This document shows, in pieces, positions 25,681 to 34,965 of a DNA stretch of 64,000 nucleotides (position 1 is the stretch's first letter; every line of letters begins with the position of its first letter). Position numbers and translations under genes: made by a program. The notes under the pieces were generated by a model that did not search any database, was not told the DNA's origin, and worked only from the letters and a program-made list of their open reading frames with translations. The stretch comes from Pseudomonas oryzihabitans. GTDB taxonomy: Bacteria > Pseudomonadota > Gammaproteobacteria > Pseudomonadales > Pseudomonadaceae. The stretch lies in assembly GCF_014522265.1 (NCBI RefSeq), contig NZ_CP017024.1, positions 248,001 to 312,000 on the forward strand, read 5' to 3'.

Positions 25681-25728
25681 ACGGGGCTATCGCGGACCGC
25701 CATGGCCGCGCTAAAAACGCTCGCCCCT
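25681..25728. repeat. REP-like hairpin flanking the IS right end
   Basis: The stretch starts ACGGGGC and ends CGCTCGCCCCT. Inside, GCGG-CC and GG-CCGC pair around GCCAT. It is the right-hand remainder of the target region and runs into the stop codon of the next gene. Confidence 0.5.
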
Positions 25729-26278
25729 ACACCTCCACCACCGCCAACGGCTGCCCCAGGCGTCGGCGGAATTCCTCCAGGAAGGCCGGGGCGAAGGCCC
25801 GCGCCGGCCAGTGGTTGAAGATGAAGCCCAGGTCGGAAAAGGCGCAGGGCTGGGGGAAATCGAAGCCGTTGATGTCGTCTTCGTGAGCGCATTCCGGGCA
25901 GGCGAAGTTGTCGCTTTCCGCCGGCATCCAGACTTCCAGGTGCTCGAACAGCGCCTCGCCAATCTCGCGGCGGCAGGCGGGGCAGCGGGCGCGACCCTCG
26001 AAGCCGGCCAGCGGGGTGAAGATGCAGCGTTCGGTGACGATCTCCAGGCCGCCGTCGGCGAAGTCGCGCGGATCGTCCATGCCTGGCGCCAGGCGCAGCA
26101 CCTCGGTCAGTCGCGGCCCCGGCGCATGGCCACGCCGGCCGCGACTGGGCAGGCAGGGCGAGGCCTCGGCCCTGACCACGCCGCTGGCGGCGAGCCAGCC
26201 AAGAATCTCCACGGCGGTGCGCTCCACCCGCGGATGGCTGGAAATGCGGGGAGCGAGGATGGTCTGGCGCAGGGTCAT
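25727..26278 (-). CDS. Conserved hypothetical protein with two CxxC zinc knuckles
   Basis: A 183-residue soluble protein. CPAC (about 98-101) and CPEC (about 126-129) form a likely zinc ribbon. The surrounding region (RCIFTPLAGFEGRARCPACRREIGEALFEHLEVW) and the ending (FSDLGFIFNHWPARAFAPAFLEEFRRRLG) look conserved, but I do not recognise a characterised family. It lies between the IS element and xseA, divergent from xseA. Its role is unknown. Confidence 0.7.
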   Translation of the reverse strand: MTLRQTILAPRISSHPRVERTAVEILGWLAASGVVRAEASPCLPSRGRRGHAPGPRLTEVLRLAPGMDDPRDFADGGLEIVTERCIFTPLAGFEGRARCPACRREIGEALFEHLEVWMPAESDNFACPECAHEDDINGFDFPQPCAFSDLGFIFNHWPARAFAPAFLEEFRRRLGQPLAVVEV

Positions 26279-26380
26279 GGAACACGCGTCTCGAAGGAAG
26301 GGGCGCGCAGCTTAATGGGCTGCTCGCCGCGCGCCCAGAGCTGCTAAGGTGAGGCCGACGAAAGCCACAGAAAGCGCCCC

Positions 26381-27760
26381 ATGTTCAAGGATCCCTTCGC
26401 CCGCCTCGGTCTCGATCGCGAGGTGCTCAGCGTCAGCCAGCTCAACAGCCGCGCCCGGGTGCTGCTGGAAGATGTCTTCGCCCAGGTCTGGGTCGAGGGC
26501 GAGATCTCCAACCTGGCCAAGCCCGCCTCGGGCCACCTCTATTTCACCTTGAAGGACGGCCAGGCCCAGGTGCGTTGCGCGCTGTTCCGCCAGCACGCCA
26601 GCCGGGTGCGCCAGGCGCTACGCGACGGCCTGGCGGTCAAGGTGCGCGGCAAGGTCTCGCTGTTCGAAGGCCGCGGTGACTACCAGCTGATTCTCGACAG
26701 CGTCGAGCCGGCCGGCGACGGCGCCCTGCGCCTGGCCTTCGAGGCGCTCAAGGAGCGCCTCGCCGCCGAAGGACTGTTCGCCGCCGAACGCAAGCGCGCA
26801 CTGCCCGCCCATCCGCAGCGCATCGGCATCGTCTCCTCGCCCACCGGCGCGGTGATCCGCGACATCGTCAGCGTGTTCAAGCGACGGGCGCCCCAGGTCG
26901 AACTGACGCTGATCCCCACCGCGGTGCAGGGCCGCGAGGCCACCGCCCAGATCGTCCGCGCCCTGCAACTGGCCGATCGCCAGGGCTTCGATGCGCTGAT
27001 ACTGGCGCGCGGCGGCGGCTCCCTGGAAGACCTCTGGTGCTTCAACGAAGAACCCGTGGCCCGCGCCCTGGCCGCCTGCCAGACCCCGGTAGTGAGCGCC
27101 GTGGGGCACGAGACCGATGTCTCCATCGCCGACTTCGTCGCCGATGTCCGCGCCCCTACCCCGTCGGCGGCGGCGGAATTGCTCGCCCCCCACAGCGCCG
27201 ACCTGCGCCAGCGCCTGGACGGCGTGCATCGCCAACTGCTCTTGCGCATGCGCGAACGGCTGGCCCGCGAACGGCTGCGCCTGGACGCCTGCAGCCGGCG
27301 CCTGCGGCATCCAGGCGAGCGCCTGCGCCAGCAGGCCCAACGGCTGGACGATCTGGATCTACGCCTGCGCCGCGCCTATGTCATCGCCCAGAATCGCCGT
27401 CGCGATCGCCTGGCGCACCTGGACACCCGGCTGGCCGGCCAGCATCCCGGGCGCCAGCTGGCCCTGCTGCGCCAACGGCTGGAGCAACTGGCCGAACGCC
27501 TGCCGCGGGTCATGCAGCGGCAGCTGAAGGAGCGTCAGCAGCGCCTGGCCGGTACCGTCCAGACCCTGCAGATCGTCAGCCCCCTGGCCACCCTGGGTCG
27601 CGGCTACAGCATCCTGCTCGACGAACGCGGTCACGCCGTGCGTGCCGCCGCCGAGGTCGCCAATGGGCAGAAGCTCACTGCCCGGCTCGCCGAGGGTGAA
27701 TTGGCGGTGCGGGTACTGGACAATCACCAGGAACCCACCACTCTGTCTCTGTTGGACTAA
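26381..27760 (+). CDS. xseA: Exodeoxyribonuclease VII large subunit
   Basis: A 459-residue nuclease subunit. With XseB it degrades single-stranded DNA in both directions to acid-soluble oligonucleotides. The N-terminal OB-fold contains VWVEGEISNLAKPASGHLYFTLKD. The catalytic domain carries GIVSSPTGAVIRDI, ARGGGSLEDLWCFNEE, SAVGHETDVSIADFVADVRAPTPSAAAE. A long Arg- and Gln-rich coiled coil spans about 265-395, and the C-terminus contains LGRGYSIL. All family landmarks are in place. The small subunit gene is not in the window. Confidence 0.97.
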   Translation: MFKDPFARLGLDREVLSVSQLNSRARVLLEDVFAQVWVEGEISNLAKPASGHLYFTLKDGQAQVRCALFRQHASRVRQALRDGLAVKVRGKVSLFEGRGDYQLILDSVEPAGDGALRLAFEALKERLAAEGLFAAERKRALPAHPQRIGIVSSPTGAVIRDIVSVFKRRAPQVELTLIPTAVQGREATAQIVRALQLADRQGFDALILARGGGSLEDLWCFNEEPVARALAACQTPVVSAVGHETDVSIADFVADVRAPTPSAAAELLAPHSADLRQRLDGVHRQLLLRMRERLARERLRLDACSRRLRHPGERLRQQAQRLDDLDLRLRRAYVIAQNRRRDRLAHLDTRLAGQHPGRQLALLRQRLEQLAERLPRVMQRQLKERQQRLAGTVQTLQIVSPLATLGRGYSILLDERGHAVRAAAEVANGQKLTARLAEGELAVRVLDNHQEPTTLSLLD

Positions 27761-27833
27761 TCGGTCCAACCCGGACCGATGGTGGCATGCATCTTGAACC
27801 CTCGGTCAGGATTTCCCCCTACCGAGGCCCTCC

Positions 27834-28871
27834 ATGCATTCCCTTCTGCGCGCTTCCCTGCTCCCCCTCACCACCGCCCTGCTGGCCGGCGCGGCCCAGG
27901 CCACGACCCCGCCCGCCGCGCCGCTGCAACCCAAGGTCATGCTCGTGGCGATGTTCGCCCCCGAGGCCCAGACCTGGATCGATCGCCTCAAGCTCACCCA
28001 CAAGGTCGCCGTCGACGGGCTGTCCGCCGACTATCCCGATGTGCTCTGCAATGAGGCACGGGTGTGCCTGATGACCACTGGAATGGGGCATGCCAACGCC
28101 GCCGCCTCGACCCTGGCGCTGACCCTGTCGCCCAAATTCGACCTCAAGCACACCTACTTCCTGGTCGCCGGTATCGCCGGGATCAGTCCCAAGGAAGGCA
28201 CCCTGGGCACCACCGCCTGGGCGCGCTATCTGGTCGACTTCGGCATCCAGTGGGAGCTCGATCCCCGTGACGTGCCCAAGGACTGGCCCACTGGTTACCT
28301 GGGCATCAATACCCGCGGGCCTGGCGAGAAACCGCCGCTCGACTACAAGACCGAGGTGTTCGAACTCAATGTGCGGCTGAGAGACAAGGCCTATGCCCTG
28401 TCCCGCCAGGCCGAGCTGACGGAAAGTACGGAATCCAAGGCCTGGCGCCAGACCTACGACTACGCCCCGGCCAACCAGCCGCCGGTGGTGACCCGTTGCG
28501 ACACCCTGGCCGGCGATACCTGGTATTCCGGCACCCGCCTCTCCGAACGGGCCGAGGAATGGACCCGCCTGGTCACCGACGGCCAGGGCCGCTACTGCAC
28601 CACCCAGCAGGAAGACAACGCCACCTACGAAGCGCTGCTGCGCGCTAGCCGCCTGGGCAAGGTCGACCTGCAACGGCTGGCGGTGGTCCGCGCCGGCTCC
28701 GACTTCGACCGTCCGGCCAAGGGCGCCTCCGAGGTGGCCAATCTGCTCGACTACGCCAAGCAGGGCGGTTTCGCCCCGGCTTTGGAAAATCTCTATCGCA
28801 CCGGCAATCCGCTGGTGCAGGAGATCGTCGAGCACTGGGACGTCTGGGAAAAGGGCGTGCCGGCGAGCTGA
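27834..28871 (+). CDS. Periplasmic purine nucleoside permease-like protein (NUP family)
   Basis: A 345-residue exported protein. A signal peptide ends near AAQA (about residues 1-23). The mature part resembles the NUP family typified by fungal purine nucleoside permease: MLVAMFAPEAQTWID, CLMTTGMGHANAAAS, FLVAGIAGISPKEGTLGTTAWARYLVDFGIQWELD and AVVRAGSDFDRP. The family is built like a nucleoside phosphorylase and has no membrane segments, so a nucleoside-binding or -cleaving role in the periplasm is plausible; transport by itself is doubtful. It stands alone, followed tail to tail by a small lipoprotein gene. Confidence 0.82.
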   Translation: MHSLLRASLLPLTTALLAGAAQATTPPAAPLQPKVMLVAMFAPEAQTWIDRLKLTHKVAVDGLSADYPDVLCNEARVCLMTTGMGHANAAASTLALTLSPKFDLKHTYFLVAGIAGISPKEGTLGTTAWARYLVDFGIQWELDPRDVPKDWPTGYLGINTRGPGEKPPLDYKTEVFELNVRLRDKAYALSRQAELTESTESKAWRQTYDYAPANQPPVVTRCDTLAGDTWYSGTRLSERAEEWTRLVTDGQGRYCTTQQEDNATYEALLRASRLGKVDLQRLAVVRAGSDFDRPAKGASEVANLLDYAKQGGFAPALENLYRTGNPLVQEIVEHWDVWEKGVPAS

Positions 28872-28882
28872 GACTCCGAGCG

Positions 28883-29062
28883 CTACCGGCGGGGCTGCTC
28901 CATGGTCCGCTCGGGTGACTGGGCGGCCGGATCGCTACCCGGTGCGCTCTTCTGTACCACCTCGCTGCGCTGGGATGGCGGCCTTTCCGGTGACTTGTCG
29001 CAACCGGCGAGCAGAGCGCCGAGGGTCAGCAACGCCAGGCTACTGGTGATCAGACGAGGCAT
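28883..29062 (-). CDS. Small lipoprotein
   Basis: A 59-residue protein with a lipoprotein signal. MPRLITSSLALLTLGALLAG is followed by Cys20 (lipobox LAGC). The mature 40 residues are polar, rich in Pro, Ser, Glu and Gln, with no domain. AAGGAG sits 7 bases before the ATG at 29062. Asp follows the lipid-modified Cys, which normally means retention in the inner membrane. Function unknown. Confidence 0.7.
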   Translation of the reverse strand: MPRLITSSLALLTLGALLAGCDKSPERPPSQRSEVVQKSAPGSDPAAQSPERTMEQPRR

Positions 29063-29219
29063 GGTCTTCTCCTTGGGGTTTGAAGGAGGCCCCGGGATTT
29101 CCCCAGACGTTCCCGCGCAGGCCAAGGCCGGCCGGCTGTCGGCCCTGGCGATCTTCCAGGTGGATGGCGCAGTCGTACCTGCAGGACCGGCCTCTCCGGT
29201 CACCTATCAGGAATCCGCC

Positions 29220-30326
29220 ATGCCCAGACCTGCCCTCTCCCGCCTCGCCCTGGCCACCCTGCTGAGCGCCCTGCCCCTGGCACCCTTCGCCCTGGCCGCC
29301 GAATCCGGCGCCAAACTGGAAAAGGTCGCCAGCTTCGATCACCAGGTCACCGGCGTGACCGTCAGCGAGAGCGGACGGATCTTCGTCAACTTCCCGCGCT
29401 GGACCGAAGACAGCGAGGTCTCGGTGGCCGAACTCAAGCCCGACGGCAGCCTGGTGCCCTATCCGGACCCGGCCTGGAACGGCTGGCGCAATGCCAAGCG
29501 CGACGAGCTGACCCCGGGCAATCACTGGGTCTGCGTGCAATCCGTGGTGGCCGACGGTCGTGGCAGTCTCTGGGTGATCGACCCGGGCGCCCCGGCCCAG
29601 GCGCTGGTGGTGCCCGGCGCACCCAAGCTGGTCAAGATCGACCTGGCCAGCAATCAGGTGAGCAAGGTCTATGCGCTGGACGAGAGCGTGGCACCCCAGG
29701 GCAGCTACCTCAATGACGTCAGATTCAGTCCGGATGGCCGCCACGCCTATATCACCGACTCCGGTGCCCGCGGCGCCCTGGTGGTGCTGGATCTGGAGAG
29801 CGGCAAGGCCCGCCGCGCCCTAGATGGCGATCCGAGCACCCAGGCCGAGAAGGGCGTCAAGGTCAAGGCCGATGGCGATCCGCTGGTGCGGCCGGACGGC
29901 CGTGGCGTGGAATTCTCCGCCGACGGCATCGCCCTCTCCCCGACCGGCGACTACCTCTACTGGCAGGCGGTCAAGGGCAATACCCTCTACCGCATTCCTA
30001 CCGCGGCGCTGCAGGGTGACGAACTTGCCAGCCTGCCGGCCAAGGTGGAAAAGGTCGGCGAGAACGGTCCGGCCGATGGCCTGCTGATGGACCCGCAAGG
30101 GCGCCTCTATGTCAGCTCGGTGGAAGAGCATGCGGTGAAGATCCGCGAGAACGGCCAGCTCACCACCCTGGTGCAGGACAAGAAACTGGTCTGGCCGGAC
30201 ACCTTCGGTCGCGGCCCGGATGGCACCGTCTATGTCACAGATTCGCGCATCCCCGAGATGAGCTTCTTTGATCCCAAGCAGAAGCCGGCCTTGGAAACAG
30301 TGCTCTACAAGATCGTCCCCAACTGA
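29220..30326 (+). CDS. Secreted SMP-30/major royal jelly protein-like beta-propeller
   Basis: A 368-residue exported protein. The signal peptide runs through LPLAPFALAA. The mature part repeats propeller-like strands such as VTGVTVSESGRIFVNFPRW, SLWVIDPG, YLNDVRFSPDGRHAYITDSG, VEFSADGIALSPTGDYLYWQ and DGLLMDPQGRLYVSS, fitting the yellow/MRJP and gluconolactonase superfamily. Some relatives hydrolyse lactones with a bound metal; activity here is unknown. It lies between a divergent lipoprotein and an M23 peptidase gene. Confidence 0.78.
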   Translation: MPRPALSRLALATLLSALPLAPFALAAESGAKLEKVASFDHQVTGVTVSESGRIFVNFPRWTEDSEVSVAELKPDGSLVPYPDPAWNGWRNAKRDELTPGNHWVCVQSVVADGRGSLWVIDPGAPAQALVVPGAPKLVKIDLASNQVSKVYALDESVAPQGSYLNDVRFSPDGRHAYITDSGARGALVVLDLESGKARRALDGDPSTQAEKGVKVKADGDPLVRPDGRGVEFSADGIALSPTGDYLYWQAVKGNTLYRIPTAALQGDELASLPAKVEKVGENGPADGLLMDPQGRLYVSSVEEHAVKIRENGQLTTLVQDKKLVWPDTFGRGPDGTVYVTDSRIPEMSFFDPKQKPALETVLYKIVPN

Positions 30327-30402
30327 CCAAGGGGGCCTGGGGCGCCTTGCCCTGCGGCCCTCGCCTGCCCCAGCATGGGCGTTTTCGCCACCGGATGCGC
30401 CC

Positions 30403-31224
30403 ATGCCCCGCCTGTTCGCCCTGCTCTGCTGCCTGCTGCTGACCCTTCCCGCCCATGCGGGCACCTACCTGCAACGCCTGCTGGACAAGCCCGTGCCGGG
30501 CGGCGTCGCCGTGGTCCCCATTCCGGGTGACGCCGCGCCGCGGGTGCGCTACCAGGGCAAGCCGGTGCTGGTGGTCAAGGATGGCAACGGCTGGGTGGCC
30601 ATCGTCGGCATCCCCCTGGGCACCGCCGCGGGTCGCCAGCCGCTGGAGGTCGCCGGCGCCGCGCCCCAGGCCTTCACGGTCGGCAGCCGGCACTACGCCG
30701 AGCAGCGCATCACCCTGAAGAACCAGCGCCAGGTCACGCCCAACCCGGAGGACCTCAAGCGCTTCGAGCGCGAACTGGCCGAACAGCAGGCCGCCTACCG
30801 GCTGTTCTCGCCGAACCAGCCCAGCAACCTGCTGCTGGACAAGCCGGTGGAGGGTCCGCTCTCCAGCCCCTTCGGCCTGCGCCGCTTCTTCAACGGCCAG
30901 GAACGCAACCCGCATTCAGGGCTGGACTTCGCCGTGCCCGCCGGCACGCCGGTCAAGGCCCCGGCCGCTGGCAAGGTGGTACTGGTGGGTGACTACTTCT
31001 TCAATGGCAAGACGGTGTTCGTCGATCACGGCCAGGGCCTGATCAGCATGTTCTGCCACCTCTCGCGCATCGATGTCCAGGTCGGCCAGGAGGTCCCGCG
31101 CGGCGGCGTGGTCGGCCGCGTCGGCAGCACCGGCCGCGCCACGGGTCCGCATCTGCACTGGAACGTCAGTCTCAATGACGTGCGGGTCGACCCGAGCATC
31201 TTCATCGGCGCCTTCAAGCCCTGA
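30403..31224 (+). CDS. M23 (LytM) family metallopeptidase, exported
   Basis: A 273-residue exported peptidase-like protein. The signal peptide is MPRLFALLCCLLLTLPAHA, which sets the start at 30403. An N-terminal domain of about 120 residues with beta-rich sequence precedes the LytM domain. The metal ligands are visible as HSGLDFAVPAG (His and Asp), a further His in MFCHLSRI and HLHW near the end. All catalytic residues are kept, so it should be an active murein endopeptidase rather than an EnvC-type activator. Confidence 0.88.
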   Translation: MPRLFALLCCLLLTLPAHAGTYLQRLLDKPVPGGVAVVPIPGDAAPRVRYQGKPVLVVKDGNGWVAIVGIPLGTAAGRQPLEVAGAAPQAFTVGSRHYAEQRITLKNQRQVTPNPEDLKRFERELAEQQAAYRLFSPNQPSNLLLDKPVEGPLSSPFGLRRFFNGQERNPHSGLDFAVPAGTPVKAPAAGKVVLVGDYFFNGKTVFVDHGQGLISMFCHLSRIDVQVGQEVPRGGVVGRVGSTGRATGPHLHWNVSLNDVRVDPSIFIGAFKP

Positions 31225-31321
31225 CCGGCAGCAAACAATTGGTTGCAGTCGGGGCATTGCCAGGCGTCCGGCGCTGGCTTAAAAGGGACGCCCTCCTCTG
31301 GCCCGACCTGGAACCGCCGCC

Positions 31322-31528
31322 ATGACCCCAAGACCTCGCTTCGGCAGCGCCCTCGGCAGCATCCTGCTGGTCACCGCGGCCTGCTACCTGCTGGTAGGCT
31401 TCTCCCAGGGCTTCGTGCTGTCGGCCTGGTCCTGGCGCACCTGGGTGGTGTTCGCCGTCATGGTGACGATCTATCCGGTCGGCCTGTTCGCCGGCTGGTG
31501 GAAGAAGCGCGAGCCGGTGGAGCGCTAG
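31322..31528 (+). CDS. Small two-helix membrane protein
   Basis: A 68-residue protein with two membrane helices (about 10-28 and 38-58) and a basic tail (WWKKREPVER). No family is recognised. The coding frame, compact hydrophobic design and isolated location support a real gene, but this is not certain. Confidence 0.55.
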   Translation: MTPRPRFGSALGSILLVTAACYLLVGFSQGFVLSAWSWRTWVVFAVMVTIYPVGLFAGWWKKREPVER

Positions 31529-31602
31529 GCCGCTCGCAGGCAAGACGGATCGCCGGCCACAACCGGATTCCGGGCTGTGCGAGCTGGTCAGCCCTGCGCC
31601 AC

Positions 31603-31992
31603 TCAGCGCACGGGATCGAGGCGATACAGGCCGCCGATGGGGCACTCCATCCGGCTGCCCCGGGCATCGGTGGACACCAGGAAGTCGCCCGGACGCAGGC
31701 CGGCGGCGCGCGAGCGATAGCCGAGGCGATTGCCGGCGGCCAGGTTGCGACAGGGCACGGCGAAGTCCACCAGGTAAGCGCGGCCCAATCCCGTCCCCAG
31801 CGCCAGGTGCCGGGTATCCAGGTAGTGCCAGCCGGAGAGGTCGAAGCCCAGAATGGTGTCCATGGCGGCGCCCTGCCGATAGTCGAGTTCGGCCAGGCGA
31901 TCGTCCAGGGTCGGCGGTCCGAAGGGACGCCCGGCGCAACCGGCGAGCAGCAGCACGGCGACGAGGGTAAAAAAGGCAGGGAGGACGCGCAT
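31603..31992 (-). CDS. Lipoprotein, DUF6491-like
   Basis: A 129-residue lipoprotein. The signal peptide MRVLPAFFTLVAVLLLAG leads to Cys19 in LAGC. The mature domain LDDRLAELDYRQGAAMDTILGFDLSGWHYLDTRHL, with two later cysteines (VPCRNL and MECPIGGLYRL), resembles DUF6491 proteins, whose function is unknown. AGGA precedes the ATG at 31992. It is divergent from the mechanosensitive channel gene. Confidence 0.7.
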   Translation of the reverse strand: MRVLPAFFTLVAVLLLAGCAGRPFGPPTLDDRLAELDYRQGAAMDTILGFDLSGWHYLDTRHLALGTGLGRAYLVDFAVPCRNLAAGNRLGYRSRAAGLRPGDFLVSTDARGSRMECPIGGLYRLDPVR

Positions 31993-32104
31993 GGAAATTT
32001 TCCTGGAAGGGCTGAACCTTGGACCGACCCCGGGCGCCGAATACGGCAAGCGGGGCGCAGCTTTGCTAACGTGGCGTCCGTAGTATCCCGTCAAGAGACC
32101 CCCT

Positions 32105-33385
32105 ATGCCCACGGCCCTGACCCGACTGATCGACGACCTCGAAAAACACCCGCAACTGCTCACCCTGGTCGCCTGCCTCGGCCTGTTGCTGGCGGCCTGG
32201 GTGCTCAACTGGATCGTCAAGCGCATCCTGGTGCGCGGCTTCTATCGCCTGCTGCGCAGCACCTCCTTCGGCCAGGATCACGAACTCAATCACCATCGCG
32301 TCATCGGTCGGCTGGCCAATATCGTCCCGGCCCTAGTGCTGTCGATCGGCATCGAACTGGTGCCCGGGCGTCCCGAGGCCCTGGTCACCGTGGTGCAGAA
32401 CGTCTGCAGCGCCTTCATCGTGCTGACCATCGCCCTGGCCCTGGGCAGCGCCCTGAACGTGGTCAACGTGCTCTATTCGCGCCGGCCCTCGGCGCGGCTC
32501 AAGCCGATCAAGGGCTATGTCCAGGTCAGCAAGATCGTCATCTACGCCATCGCGGTCATCCTGATGATCGCCACCCTGATCGATCGCTCGCCGCTGATCC
32601 TGCTCTCCGGCCTCGGCGCCATGGCCGCGGTGCTGCTGCTGATCTTCCAGGACACCCTGCTCTCCCTGGTGGCCAGCGTGCAGATCTCCAGCAACGACAT
32701 CATCCGCGTCGGCGACTGGATCGAGATGCCCCAGCTCAACGCCGATGGCGACGTCATCGACATCGCCCTGCACACGGTCAAGGTGCAGAACTTCGACAAG
32801 ACCATCACCACCATCCCCACCAAGAGATTCATCACCGACTCCTTCCGCAACTACCGCGGCATGCAGGAAGCCGGTGGCCGCCGGATTAAGCGCGCGCTCA
32901 ACATCGACCAGAACAGCGTGCACTTCCTCAGCGACGCCGAGCGCGAGCACCTGCACCGCTTCAACCTGCTGGACGACTACCTCACCGCCAAGGAGCAGGA
33001 ACTGGCGGACTGGAATCGCAAGCTGGAAAAGCGCGGCCAGGAGCCGGTCAACACCCGCCGGGTCACCAACCTGGGGACCTTTCGCGCCTATGTCGAACGC
33101 TACCTGCGCGCCCATCCCGGGGTGCATCAAGGCATGACCCTGCTGGTCCGCCAGATGCCGCTCTCCGGCGAGGGTCTGCCGGTGGAGATCTACTGCTTCA
33201 CCAACACCACGGTGTGGGCGCAATATGAGGGCATCCAGGGGGACATCTTCGATCACCTGCTCTCCATCCTCCCGGAATTCGGCCTTCATGTGTTCCAGCA
33301 CCCGAGCGGACGCGACTTCCGCGGGCGGCTGGAACCGCGCGAGGCCATGACCTCCCTCGGCGAACCGGGCACCCCGGCGCCCTGA
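32105..33385 (+). CDS. MscS-family mechanosensitive channel (YbdG-like)
   Basis: A 426-residue inner-membrane channel protein. Five hydrophobic segments occupy the first 175 residues, the last (LSGLGAMAAVLLLIFQDTLLSLVASVQI) being the pore-lining TM3. The beta domain follows (DIIRVGDWIEMPQLNADGDVIDIALHTVKVQNFDKTITTIPTKRFI). A long extra insertion at about 265-335 and the LLVRQMPLSGEGLPVEIYCFT segment are typical of the YbdG/MscM subtype, which relieves mild osmotic stress. It is transcribed alone or with the following GST gene. Confidence 0.9.
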   Translation: MPTALTRLIDDLEKHPQLLTLVACLGLLLAAWVLNWIVKRILVRGFYRLLRSTSFGQDHELNHHRVIGRLANIVPALVLSIGIELVPGRPEALVTVVQNVCSAFIVLTIALALGSALNVVNVLYSRRPSARLKPIKGYVQVSKIVIYAIAVILMIATLIDRSPLILLSGLGAMAAVLLLIFQDTLLSLVASVQISSNDIIRVGDWIEMPQLNADGDVIDIALHTVKVQNFDKTITTIPTKRFITDSFRNYRGMQEAGGRRIKRALNIDQNSVHFLSDAEREHLHRFNLLDDYLTAKEQELADWNRKLEKRGQEPVNTRRVTNLGTFRAYVERYLRAHPGVHQGMTLLVRQMPLSGEGLPVEIYCFTNTTVWAQYEGIQGDIFDHLLSILPEFGLHVFQHPSGRDFRGRLEPREAMTSLGEPGTPAP

Positions 33386-33412
33386 TCGCCCGCCCCGGCC
33401 TAAGGAAAGACC

Positions 33413-34081
33413 ATGATCGTCGTCCACCACCTGAACAACTCCCGCTCCCAGCGGGTGCTCTGGCTGCTCGAAGAACTCGGCATCGAGTATCGGGTGCAAC
33501 GCTACGAGCGAGCGGCGGGCGGCCTGTTCGCCCCGCCGGAGTTGCGCAAGGTGCATCCGCTGGGCAAGTCGCCGGTGATCGTCGACGGTGAGCTGACCCT
33601 GGCCGAATCCGGCGCCATCGTCGACTACCTGGCACGGCGCTACGGGCCGCAACTGCTGCCCGCCCAGGACAGTCCGGAGTTCGTGCGCTACACCTACTGG
33701 CTGCACTACGCCGAAGGCTCGGCCATGACGCCGCTGCTGCTCAAGCTGGTGTTCGACCGCATCGCCACCTCGCCCATGCCCTTCTTCGCCAGGCCCATCG
33801 CCAAGGGCATCGCCGCCAAGGCCACCGCGAGCTTCATCCAGCCGCAACTGGACCTGCACCTGGACTACCTGGAAAGCCAGCTGGGCGCCAGCGGCTGGTT
33901 CGTCGGCGACCGCTTCACCGCGGCCGACATCCAGCTCAGCTTCCCGCTGGAAGCCGCCGCCAGCCGGGCCGGCCTGGACAACGGCAAGCGCCCCAAGCTG
34001 GTGGACTTCCTCAAGCGCATCCATGCCCGTCCGGCCTACCAGCGCGCGCTGGAACAGGGAGGGCCCTACGTCTACGCCTGA
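33413..34081 (+). CDS. Glutathione S-transferase
   Basis: A 222-residue GST-fold protein. The thioredoxin-like N-terminal domain starts IVVHHLNNSRSQRVLWLLEELGIEY, has the cis-proline region LGKSPVIVDG and the glutathione gamma-Glu site LAESGAIVDYL. The helical C-terminal domain includes WFVGDRFTAADIQLSFPLEA with the conserved N-capping box. The Ser/Asn near position 9-10 suggests a bacterial beta/theta-like type. AAGGAAAG lies upstream. The substrate is unknown. Confidence 0.9.
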   Translation: MIVVHHLNNSRSQRVLWLLEELGIEYRVQRYERAAGGLFAPPELRKVHPLGKSPVIVDGELTLAESGAIVDYLARRYGPQLLPAQDSPEFVRYTYWLHYAEGSAMTPLLLKLVFDRIATSPMPFFARPIAKGIAAKATASFIQPQLDLHLDYLESQLGASGWFVGDRFTAADIQLSFPLEAAASRAGLDNGKRPKLVDFLKRIHARPAYQRALEQGGPYVYA

Positions 34082-34330
34082 AGCTGGGCCTGTTGGGCCG
34101 CGCTAAACGCTCAACCCAACCTAGGGTCCTGCGCCTCATCTCCCTCGGGGAAAGGCTGGGGTGAGGGGAAACTCCAGCCCCGTAGCGTGGAAAACCGCGC
34201 CAGCGTTTTCCACTGACGGCCCGGTGCCTTAGCCGCGTGGACAAGGCTGCGCCGTTGTCCACCCTACACGGCGTCCGGCTGGTCTCGGAAAACCCCCTCT
34301 CCCCCGGGAGAGGGCTGGGGTGAGGGTCCT
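34082..34330. repeat. Hairpin repeat cluster with an intact IS110 target site
   Basis: Modules follow in the order C (TGTTGGG... CCCAACCTA), a degenerate B (CTGGGGTGAGGGG), A (GTGGAAAAC... GTTTTCCAC), A again (GTGGACAAGG... CGTTGTCCAC) and a clean B (CCCCGGGAGAGGG with GGTGAGGG). TTGTCCACCCTACA at 34255-34268 equals the left target plus core and first two right bases of the site occupied at 24470. It lies between the convergent GST and DUF4174 genes. Confidence 0.75.
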
Positions 34331-34333
34331 GCC

Positions 34334-34765
34334 CTACCGCCGCATCGGCATCCGGTCGACCGTGCCGAACAGCGCCTTGAGCGACCACCCCTGCTGCTCT
34401 CGCACCTTGACCCCGCCGTCCTTGCCGACCAGATAGAGCGTCGCCGGCTGGCCGGTACGGGCGTCCAGCGCCTTGAGCAGGGCCCGGGTCTGCTCCGGCC
34501 GCAGCGGCTCGTCGTTGCGACTACCAGCGTCGCCCACCACCGTATAGAGCACCATCTCGCGCTCGACGAAGGCTTCGCGGTTGGCCGGCTGCGCCAGTTC
34601 CTCGCGGAGCTTCGCGACCTGGGGATCATTGGCCGTCGGCGCGACCAGGATCAGTGGTCGCGTCTTCCAGCGTTCCGCCTCCAGAGGGTTGTCGGCCGCC
34701 TGGGCCGTCGAGGCCAGACCGGCGACCAGGGTGGTCGCCAGGCCTACCAGTGCGAGAGTCTTCAT
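34334..34765 (-). CDS. Exported DUF4174-like protein
   Basis: A 143-residue secreted protein. The signal peptide ends at AQAA (about residue 24). The mature domain has a thioredoxin-like pattern: RPLILVAPTANDPQVAKLREEL, VLYTVVGDAG, then TLYLVGKDGGVKVREQQGW. This fits DUF4174 proteins, which lack the CxxC of thioredoxins; none is present here. AAGGAAGG is upstream of the ATG at 34765. Role unknown; a stress-related periplasmic function is sometimes assumed. Confidence 0.75.
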   Translation of the reverse strand: MKTLALVGLATTLVAGLASTAQAADNPLEAERWKTRPLILVAPTANDPQVAKLREELAQPANREAFVEREMVLYTVVGDAGSRNDEPLRPEQTRALLKALDARTGQPATLYLVGKDGGVKVREQQGWSLKALFGTVDRMPMRR

Positions 34766-34965
34766 GGACGCCTTCCTTTCGTTCGGTTGCCGGGAATCGT
34801 CCAGCATTGACCCCGGCCCGGCGCCAGGGGTCGCTTCGGCGATCTCGGGTTACACAAAAAACACCTCTCCTCCCATTTATAAATCACCAATACACAGCCA
34901 CAACCGGCAATAAATCTCCACTAAAACCCCTTATGCGAACATTCCTGCCAATTTTAAAAAGAACA

